From: Gammaproteobacteria bacterium
GTDB taxonomy: Bacteria; Pseudomonadota; Gammaproteobacteria; GCA-001735895
Assembly: GCA_029864065.1 (NCBI GenBank)
Contig: JAOTUD010000040.1
Span: 1-11,425 of the forward strand
DNA: 11,425 nucleotides
Direction of reading: 5' to 3'
In this document: positions 5,996-11,425 of the stretch, piece by piece
Layout: each line of letters opens with the position of its first letter
Numbering within the stretch: the stretch's first letter is position 1
Notes under the pieces: generated by a model
Seen by the model: only the letters and a program-made list of their open reading frames with translations
Database searches by the model: none
Told to the model about the DNA's origin: nothing
Made by a program: the position numbers and the translations under genes

Positions 5996-7519
5996 ATGGC
6001 GCTCGATTTTGGCGTATTTGTGTCGTTGTTCGTCGATACCCTCGACTACTGGTGGATAATCATTCCCGCCACCTTGCTCGGTATCCTGGTCGGCGCCATT
6101 CCGGGATTCAGCGCCGCTAACACCATCATCATCCTGCTGCCGTTGACGCTGTCGATGGAGCCCGCCACGGGCATGATTTTCATGGTCGCGCTCTATACCG
6201 CATCGCGGCTCGGCGCGGGAATCCCGGCAATCCTGGTCAATATCCCCGGCACCGCGGGGGCCGCCGCGACGCCGCTGGATGGTTACCCGATGGCGGTAGC
6301 GGGACGCGGCCAGCAGGCGCTGGCGATTTCGTTCACGGCCTCGGTTGCCGCCGGACTGATCACCACCGTCGCCGCACTGATCCTGATCCCGTGGCTGTCG
6401 CAGGTGGCCTTTCACCTGCATAGCGTCGAGATGATCGTGGTAATGCTGTTTGGCATATCGCTGATCGCGACTATTTCCGCGGGCGACACGATCAAGGGTC
6501 TGATCGCCGGTTTCTTCGGTTTGATGATCGGCTACATCGGTGCCGACGTGGTTTACGAGGCGCCACGCGGAACCTTCGGTTTTCTCGAGCTCTACGACAA
6601 GGTACCGCTGATTCCGGCCCTGGTTGGATTGTTCGCCATCTCGGAAGCCTTTGTCGTCATCGAGCGCAATACCATCCTGTCGGAGCAGGGTGCGGTCAAA
6701 CAGCAGCACGCCGGCTGGGGTCCGACCTTCGAAGGCATCCGCGATACCCTGGTTCACTGGAAAGAAGTCGTCTGGACCAGCCTGCTGGGGCTGGTTATCG
6801 GCGTTATCCCCGGCGCCGGCGCCGCGATCGCATCCTTTGTCGCTTACCAGCAATCGCGTATCCTTTCGAAAACGCCCGAGCTTTATGGCACCGGTCACGT
6901 TCCGGGCCTGATCGCGCCCGAGTCGGCCAATAACGGCGTCACCTCCGGCACGCTGATACCGTTGCTCATCATCGGCGTGCCCGGCGGCGCCACCGCCGCG
7001 ATCATGGCCGTGGTGCTCGAGTATCACGGCGTCGCCTTCGGCCCCGACCTGTTCGACTCGCAGCCGATGATCGCCTACGGTTCGTTTACCGCAATGCTGA
7101 TCACCTATATCCTGCTCGGATTGATGATCCTGCCGCTGACGCGCTACTTTTCCCATGTCATGGTGGTGCCTACCGTGTACATGGCGCCGATCCTGATCGC
7201 GTTTACGCTGGTGGGTTCATTCGTGCCGCGCGCCTATGTCTTCGATATGGGCGTCGCCATCGTGTTCGGCGTCATCGGTTACATAGCCCGGCGCACGGGT
7301 TACCACGTCGCCGCGATCCTGATCGGGGTCATACTCGGGCCGCTGCTGGAAAACTATTTTCTGCGGGCGCTGCGCATATCGCAGGGCGATCTGACCGTGC
7401 TGTTTTCGTCGGCCATCGGCAATACGCTGTGGGTGCTGCTGCTGTTGTCGCTGCTGGCGCCGGGATTGAAGCGCTATCTCGGCCGTTTGAAATCCGCAAA
7501 AACCAACGCCACCAAATGA
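5996..7519 (+). CDS. tctA: Tripartite tricarboxylate transporter large membrane subunit (TctA)
   Basis: The 507-residue protein is the translocating subunit of the TTT system, expected to have about 12 membrane spans and to be driven by an ion gradient. Two copies of the family signature are present: GILVGAIPGFSAANT at 29-43 and GLVIGVIPGAGAAIAS at about 264-279, reflecting the inverted-repeat fold. NIPGTAGAAATPLDGYP (about 82-98) and APESANNGVTSGTLIPL (about 305-321) are further hallmark segments. Length equals the family norm (about 500). The ATG lies 3 bases after the tctB stop, and the gene ends in ATGA, overlapping the next start, so tctB, tctA and the LVIVD gene are probably translationally coupled. 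A 419-codon open frame on the opposite strand is an artefact of high GC in the third codon position. Confidence 0.95.
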   Translation: MALDFGVFVSLFVDTLDYWWIIIPATLLGILVGAIPGFSAANTIIILLPLTLSMEPATGMIFMVALYTASRLGAGIPAILVNIPGTAGAAATPLDGYPMAVAGRGQQALAISFTASVAAGLITTVAALILIPWLSQVAFHLHSVEMIVVMLFGISLIATISAGDTIKGLIAGFFGLMIGYIGADVVYEAPRGTFGFLELYDKVPLIPALVGLFAISEAFVVIERNTILSEQGAVKQQHAGWGPTFEGIRDTLVHWKEVVWTSLLGLVIGVIPGAGAAIASFVAYQQSRILSKTPELYGTGHVPGLIAPESANNGVTSGTLIPLLIIGVPGGATAAIMAVVLEYHGVAFGPDLFDSQPMIAYGSFTAMLITYILLGLMILPLTRYFSHVMVVPTVYMAPILIAFTLVGSFVPRAYVFDMGVAIVFGVIGYIARRTGYHVAAILIGVILGPLLENYFLRALRISQGDLTVLFSSAIGNTLWVLLLLSLLAPGLKRYLGRLKSAKTNATK

Positions 7520-8790
7520 AACAGGAGCTAAGCCGTAATACTCAAAGCCTGTCGCGTCTCGATATCGAGGGCGGCGGCCAGGTCGTGGTCAGCGATGGCT
7601 TTGCCTACGTCGGCCATATGAAGCCGCCCCTTGGCACCAGCATCATCGATGTTTCCGATCCGCGCAAGCCGCGCGTCCGTGCGCGTCTCGAGGTTGGCCC
7701 CTGGTCGCATAGCCACAAGGTGCGGGTTTGCGGGGATATCATGATTACCAATGTCGAGCAGGACCGGCGCCATTTTCTGCGGCGTGAAACGCGGCGCCTG
7801 GCTAATGCGCGCGATACCTTGACAGCCTCGCTCGGGCGCGCGCCCGAGGCCCACGAACTTGCCCGCGAACTGGGTATCGATGCCGCCGAACTCGATGATC
7901 TCGAGACCGCGCTGGCGCGGGGTTACGACGAGGGCGGCTTCAAGGTCTGGGATATCAGCGACCGCGCGCAGCCGCGCCTGCTCTGCTACCAGCGCACCCA
8001 CGGTTTCGGCGTGCATCGATTCGACATGGACGAGCGCTATGCCTATATTTCGACCGAGATGCCCGGTTACATCGGCAATATCCTCGTCATCTACGACCTG
8101 TCCAACCCCGAAAAACCGCAACAGGCCGGGCGCTGGTGGATGCCGGGACAGCACCTGGCGGGCGGCGAGACGCCGGCCTGGGAGGGTTATGGCCATCGGC
8201 TGCACCATGCGTTGCGCGTTGGCGACGAGTTATGGGCGTCGGTGTGGCACGCCGGCTTCCGCGTCATCGATATCAGCGATATCGCCCATCCGCAAACCCG
8301 GGCCGCGTACAGCTACCATCCGTGGGTGGTCGAGCCGACCCACACGGTGCTGCCGGCGCGGCAGCGCTTCGACGGCCGGCGTGTTGCGGTGGTGGCCGAT
8401 GAAGAGCACGACCATCGGCACGGGCAACCCCACGCGGGAATGTGGCTGTTCGACGTGACCGATCTGGATGCGATCACGCCGCTGTCGACGTTTCACGTCA
8501 GCGAGATGGATTCGCCCTGGGCGCGCGCGGAAGGACGCTTCGGCATGCACCAGTTCCAGGAACATATCGATGACCGGCTGGTATATTGCGCCTGGTTCTC
8601 GGGCGGCTTGCGCATCGTCGATATCGCCGATCCCGCTCGGCCCGTGGAGTCCGGATTTTACATCCCGACTCCGGCGACGGGCGAGCCCAGTCCCCAGACC
8701 AACGATGTCGACGTCGATGCGCGCGGACTGGTTTATCTGATCGATCGCAACCGCGGTTTCGAAGTGATCGAGTATCGGCCCCAGGCTTAA
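7516..8790 (+). CDS. LVIVD-repeat seven-blade beta-propeller with an inserted helical domain
   Basis: The frame is open further upstream, but the ATG at 7516 is the likely start: it overlaps the tctA stop as ATGA and gives 424 residues without overlapping TctA coding sequence. LVIVD-type strands (D-(I/V)-S-D-x-x-x-P) occur at about 40-54, 140-156, 188-206, 246-261, 308-324, 363-379 and 413-421, which fits seven blades. Residues 83-137 break one blade with a helical insert, RRLANARDTLTASLGRAP then ELARELGIDAAELDDL, that resembles sigma-70 region 3. Histidines or acids begin the inner strand of most blades (H67, H167, H230/H231, H276, H345, D397), and there is a further cluster in 298-306. There is no signal peptide, so it is probably cytoplasmic. 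Being coupled to tctA, it likely acts on the imported compound or as an accessory to the transporter. The exact function is unknown. Confidence 0.85.
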   Translation: MKQELSRNTQSLSRLDIEGGGQVVVSDGFAYVGHMKPPLGTSIIDVSDPRKPRVRARLEVGPWSHSHKVRVCGDIMITNVEQDRRHFLRRETRRLANARDTLTASLGRAPEAHELARELGIDAAELDDLETALARGYDEGGFKVWDISDRAQPRLLCYQRTHGFGVHRFDMDERYAYISTEMPGYIGNILVIYDLSNPEKPQQAGRWWMPGQHLAGGETPAWEGYGHRLHHALRVGDELWASVWHAGFRVIDISDIAHPQTRAAYSYHPWVVEPTHTVLPARQRFDGRRVAVVADEEHDHRHGQPHAGMWLFDVTDLDAITPLSTFHVSEMDSPWARAEGRFGMHQFQEHIDDRLVYCAWFSGGLRIVDIADPARPVESGFYIPTPATGEPSPQTNDVDVDARGLVYLIDRNRGFEVIEYRPQA

Positions 8791-8798
8791 TGCTGGGG
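8779..8798 (+). terminator. Terminator-like hairpin over the LVIVD stop codon
   Basis: CCCCAG (8779-8784) pairs with CTGGGG (8793-8798) across an 8-base loop that contains the TAA stop codon (8788-8790). GTTTATA follows, which is only a short T-run, so termination is likely partial. Ribosomes reaching the stop would melt the stem, so it would act mainly when translation is poor (inference). Confidence 0.4.
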
Positions 8799-8814
8799 GT
8801 TTATAGGGTATAAT
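8786..8814 (+). promoter_or_regulatory. Candidate sigma70 promoter for the reductase-hydrolase-FAH genes
   Basis: A perfect TATAAT at 8809-8814 lies 60 bases upstream of the aldo/keto reductase start. It is followed by a GC-rich stretch CGCGCG, a discriminator of the kind often linked to growth-rate control. The -35 is poor (CTTAAT at 8786-8791, 2 of 6). The hexamer and its place in an 84-base gap make it the best-looking -10 element in the window, though an activator may be needed. Confidence 0.5.
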
Positions 8815-8874
8815 CGCGCGTCGGAAAATAATCCGGCGGGCCAGTAAATAACCGACATATCGGGGAGGCAGACA

Positions 8875-9858
8875 ATGCAGAAACGTCAACTTGGAAGCAA
8901 CGGGCCCAGGGTCTCCGCGCTGGGCCTGGGCTGTATGGGCATGACGCCGATTTACGCAACGCCGGATCCGGACGAGGCTATCGCCACCATACACGCCGCG
9001 GTCGAGGCAGGTATCACGATGATCGATACCGCGGACATGTACGCCGGCGGCAAGAACGAGGAACTCGTCGGCCGCGCGCTCGTCGGAATCCGTGAACGGG
9101 TTTTTCTCGCCAGCAAGTTCGGCAACATGCGACTGCCGGACGGCACCCGCAAGGTCAACGGCAAGCCGGAATACGTGTTCGAAGCCTGCGACAAGGCGCT
9201 TGTCCGTCTGGGCGTGGATTTTATCGATTTGTATTATCTCCATCGCATGGACCCGAGCGTGCCGATCGAAGATACGGTCGGCGCGATGGCACAACTGATC
9301 GAACAGGGCAAGGTTGGCGCGATCGGGCTATCCGAGGCCGGCGCGGACACGATTCGCCGTGCGCAGGCGACGCACCCGCTGGCCGCGATCCAGACCGAGT
9401 ACTCGCTTGCGAGCCGTGATGTCGAGGCGGAAATTCTGCCCACCTGCCGCGAACTCGGCATCGGTTTCGTCGCCTACGCACCGCTTAGTCGCGGGCTGCT
9501 GAGTGGCCAGATAACCTCGCTGGACCAGCTTGGCGATAACGATCGCCGGCGCGATATGCCGCGCTTCCAGGGTGGCAATCTCGATACCAACCTGTCGATG
9601 GTTAACGCGTTCGCTGAAATTGCCGCGAGCAAGGGGATATCAACCGCGGCGCTCGCCATCGCCTGGGTACTGGCGCGCGGTGACGACGTGGTGCCGATCC
9701 CGGGCTGCTCGCGGCGTGACACGCTGAAGGACAGCCTGACGGCACTCGAAGTCGAGTTGACCAAAGACGACATGGCGAAAATCGAGGATGCCATCGATGC
9801 CGGGAGAATTATCGGCACGCGTTACCCGGAAAAGCAGATGGCGCGACTGGGAATCTGA
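8875..9858 (+). CDS. Aldo/keto reductase, NADPH-dependent
   Basis: At 327 residues this is a standard cytoplasmic TIM-barrel aldo/keto reductase that interconverts a carbonyl and an alcohol, usually with NADPH. The catalytic tetrad is visible: D51 and Y56 in IDTADMY, K81 in ASKFG, and H123 in YYLHR. The start KRQLGSNGPRVSALGLGCMGM is typical of the bacterial AKR group related to AKR13 (YajO/Tas/pyridoxal-reductase-like annotations). The cofactor 2'-phosphate segment is seen late in the chain (VPIPGCSRRDTLKDSL). GGGGAGG stands about 8 bases upstream of the ATG, a strong ribosome binding site. It follows its own promoter and precedes the alpha/beta hydrolase by 34 bases, so it probably shares a transcript with that gene. 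The substrate is not deducible; the setting suggests a product of the imported carboxylate. Confidence 0.92.
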   Translation: MQKRQLGSNGPRVSALGLGCMGMTPIYATPDPDEAIATIHAAVEAGITMIDTADMYAGGKNEELVGRALVGIRERVFLASKFGNMRLPDGTRKVNGKPEYVFEACDKALVRLGVDFIDLYYLHRMDPSVPIEDTVGAMAQLIEQGKVGAIGLSEAGADTIRRAQATHPLAAIQTEYSLASRDVEAEILPTCRELGIGFVAYAPLSRGLLSGQITSLDQLGDNDRRRDMPRFQGGNLDTNLSMVNAFAEIAASKGISTAALAIAWVLARGDDVVPIPGCSRRDTLKDSLTALEVELTKDDMAKIEDAIDAGRIIGTRYPEKQMARLGI

Positions 9859-9892
9859 CCCGATTTCATTTACCAGATAAGGATGGACAGCA

Positions 9893-10819
9893 ATGAACGA
9901 ATCCGCGGATGCTTACAATATCCTGAGCGAGGAACACTGGACTAACAAGGGCGAGGTGCGCCTGTTCCTGTACGAAAAGTATGTCGACCGGCCGCAGGAC
10001 AAACGCGGCACGGTGCTGTTCGTGCACGGCTCGTCGATGGCCTCGCAGCCGACCTTCGACCTGCAGGTGCCGGGGCGCCCGTTCAGCTCGGTCATGGACT
10101 GGTTCGCGGCCCGTGGTTTCGATACCTGGTGCGTCGACATGGAAGGATACGGGCGCTCGGACAAGACCCGCGACATCACCTGCGACATCGCCAACGGTGC
10201 GGACGACCTCGCCGCGGCGAGCTCCTATATCCAGTCGCTGCGCGGCAACGACGGATTTCTCGTCTACGGTATATCGTCTGGCGCGCTGCGCGCGGCAATG
10301 TTTGCCGAGGCCCACCCGGAGCGTATCTCGCGCCTGGCTCTGGATGCTTTCGTCTGGACCGGCGAGGGCAGTCCGACGCTGGAACAGCGTCGGCAAAAAC
10401 TGCCGCAGTTCCTCGAATCGAAACGGCGACCGATCGATCGTGATTTCGTCTACTCGATTTTCAATCGCGATCACCCGGGAACCGCGGCGGACGATGTCAT
10501 CGATGCCTTTGCCGATGCGATTACCGCGCTCGATGATTCGATGCCGAACGGCACCTACATCGACATGTGTTCGCGCCTGCCGCTGGTGGATCCCAGGAAG
10601 ATTCTGTGCCCGACGATCATCATGCGCGGTGAACATGACGGCATCGCCGGTTTCGACGACCTGGTCAATTTCTTTACCGCCCTGCCCAGCAGCGACAAGC
10701 AGTTCTGCGTCATGCCGGGCATTTCGCACGCGAGTTTCCAGCAGAAAAACTACCTGATGGTTTATCACATTCTGCACGGCTTTTACACCCAGCCCGAACC
10801 GGTTTACCGTGGAGACTAG
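9893..10819 (+). CDS. Alpha/beta-fold hydrolase
   Basis: The 308-residue protein has the alpha/beta hydrolase core. HGSS at 45-48 forms the oxyanion hole, GISSG at 126-130 carries the nucleophile S128, D249 (RGEHD) is the likely acid and H279 (GISHAS) completes the triad. CVDMEGYGRSD (80-90) is the usual loop before the nucleophile elbow. Between about 150 and 220 lies a helical cap (FVWTGEGSPTLEQRRQKL onward) that would shape the substrate pocket. Without a signal peptide it should be cytoplasmic and cleave an ester, lactone or C-C bond. TAAGGAT at 9878-9884 is a fair ribosome binding site for the ATG. It sits between the reductase and the FAH-family gene, which suits a step in the same degradation route, possibly lactone or ester opening (inference). 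A long antisense frame over it is a shadow. Confidence 0.9.
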   Translation: MNESADAYNILSEEHWTNKGEVRLFLYEKYVDRPQDKRGTVLFVHGSSMASQPTFDLQVPGRPFSSVMDWFAARGFDTWCVDMEGYGRSDKTRDITCDIANGADDLAAASSYIQSLRGNDGFLVYGISSGALRAAMFAEAHPERISRLALDAFVWTGEGSPTLEQRRQKLPQFLESKRRPIDRDFVYSIFNRDHPGTAADDVIDAFADAITALDDSMPNGTYIDMCSRLPLVDPRKILCPTIIMRGEHDGIAGFDDLVNFFTALPSSDKQFCVMPGISHASFQQKNYLMVYHILHGFYTQPEPVYRGD

Positions 10820-10858
10820 AGGCCCGGCTGCGGGGCATAAAAGCATTGGAGTGGCATT

Positions 10859-11425
10859 TTGAAAATAGCAACGTTTAAGCATGCCGGTGAACGCAAGGTC
10901 GGCCTGGTCGACGATAGCGCCGCCACGGTCGCCCCGTTCGAGCTGACCGCTGAGCAGGCTCAGCAGGGCATTCAGTACCTGATCGAGTTACAGCTTGCAG
11001 GGAAGAGTCTGCCGCCAACGGGCGCCGCGCTGGGACTGGATGAAGTAATGCTCGAGGCGCCGTTGCCGCGGCCGCGCCGTAACCTGTTCTGCGTCGGCAA
11101 GAACTACTACGACCACGCGCACGAATTTTCCAGCAGCGGCTTCGACTCGAGCGCCGCGCAGGGTGCGGTACCCGAGCATCCGATCGTGTTTTCCAAGGTG
11201 CCCGAGTCGGTCACCGGCCCCGGCGCGTTTATCGAATTCGACCCGGATGTCTCCAGCGCAATCGATTACGAGGTGGAACTCGCGGTTATCATCGGCAAAC
11301 CCGGTCGCGGGATCACGCGCGAGAATGCGATGGATCATGTCTGGGGCTACACGATCGTCAACGATGTCACCGCGCGCGACCTGCAGGGCCGCTACAGCCA
11401 GTGGCTGATCGGCAAGTGCCAGGAT
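10859..11425 (+). CDS. Fumarylacetoacetate hydrolase (FAH)-family enzyme, 3' end outside the window
   Basis: This gene is open from TTG at 10859 to the window edge, giving 189 codons with no stop. The TTG is preferred because GGAGTGG begins at 10848 and the frame yields the normal family N-terminus (MKIATFKHAGERKVGLVDD). The FAH fold is clear: RNLFCVGKNYYDHAHEF at 74-90, FSKVPESVTGPG at 111-122, then DYEVELAVIIGK at 136-147 and YTIVNDVTARDLQ at 164-176. By analogy with the family, E138, E140 and D169 bind the divalent metal. Members hydrolyse or isomerise 2-keto-type acids (acylpyruvases, hydroxyheptadienedioate isomerases, oxaloacetate tautomerases, ureidoglycolate lyase), and the sequence does not choose among these. 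It starts 39 bases after the hydrolase stop, so it is likely in the same transcript. Full-length relatives are about 280-330 residues. Confidence 0.92.
   Translation, partial: MKIATFKHAGERKVGLVDDSAATVAPFELTAEQAQQGIQYLIELQLAGKSLPPTGAALGLDEVMLEAPLPRPRRNLFCVGKNYYDHAHEFSSSGFDSSAAQGAVPEHPIVFSKVPESVTGPGAFIEFDPDVSSAIDYEVELAVIIGKPGRGITRENAMDHVWGYTIVNDVTARDLQGRYSQWLIGKCQD

Noticed and set aside
5897..7156. Minus-strand open frame of 419 codons over tctB/tctA
   Set aside because: It lies opposite a clear TctA gene, is rich in D, R, Q and G with no hydrophobic core, and reflects codon bias of the true strand.
7429..7515. Longer N-terminus for the LVIVD protein starting at the ATG at 7429
   Set aside because: It would overlap tctA by 91 bases, and the extra residues are an out-of-frame reading of the TctA C-terminus. 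The ATG at 7516 gives the usual 4-base ATGA coupling.
8230..9294. Minus-strand open frame of 354 codons over the LVIVD and reductase genes
   Set aside because: It spans two well-supported plus-strand genes and the gap between them, and its translation shows no family pattern.
9866..10882. Minus-strand open frame of 338 codons over the alpha/beta hydrolase
   Set aside because: The plus strand carries the complete catalytic triad of a known fold; the antisense product has no recognisable motif.

Overview
The window looks like a chromosomal piece of a free-living, probably marine or otherwise environmental, gammaproteobacterium. This is inferred from GC-rich coding sequence, the PsiE and M48 protease types, GGGGACAG-like intergenic repeats and a gene set typical of heterotrophic proteobacteria. 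The genus cannot be told from the sequence. No rRNA, tRNA, CRISPR array, transposase gene or phage gene was seen.

Left part (1-1277): the C-terminal tail of an M48-type metallopeptidase is followed by a small exported-looking protein with seven cysteines, six of them in three spaced pairs. A 509-base stretch without a clear gene comes next. It holds two groups of short repeats (798-880 and 1123-1177) resembling intergenic elements linked to REP/RAYT systems, and a possible 22-residue hydrophobic micro-ORF with a strong ribosome binding site. This part is visibly more AT-rich than the rest.

Leftward genes (1278-4070, minus strand): psiE, then a phytanoyl-CoA dioxygenase (PhyH)-family Fe(II)/2-oxoglutarate oxygenase with EctD-like motif spacing, then a COG4091-type protein joining a homoserine-dehydrogenase-like NAD(P) domain to a C-terminal SAF domain. 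The last two are 37 bases apart and probably co-transcribed.

Rightward genes (4338-11425, plus strand): a tripartite tricarboxylate transporter in the order tctC, tctB, tctA. A seven-blade LVIVD-repeat propeller protein overlaps the tctA stop by four bases. After a terminator-like hairpin and a TATAAT promoter come an aldo/keto reductase, an alpha/beta hydrolase and a fumarylacetoacetate hydrolase-family enzyme that is cut by the window end. Between the divergent arms (4071-4337) lie a plausible sigma70 promoter and inverted repeats that could be operators, but no regulator gene is in the window.

Working picture (inference): a periplasmic binding protein captures a small carboxylate, TctAB imports it, and the hydrolase, reductase, FAH enzyme, oxygenase and dehydrogenase process it. 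The substrate is unknown. The most unusual item is a helical insertion resembling sigma-70 region 3 inside a blade of the LVIVD propeller, whose blade starts also carry a ring of histidines.
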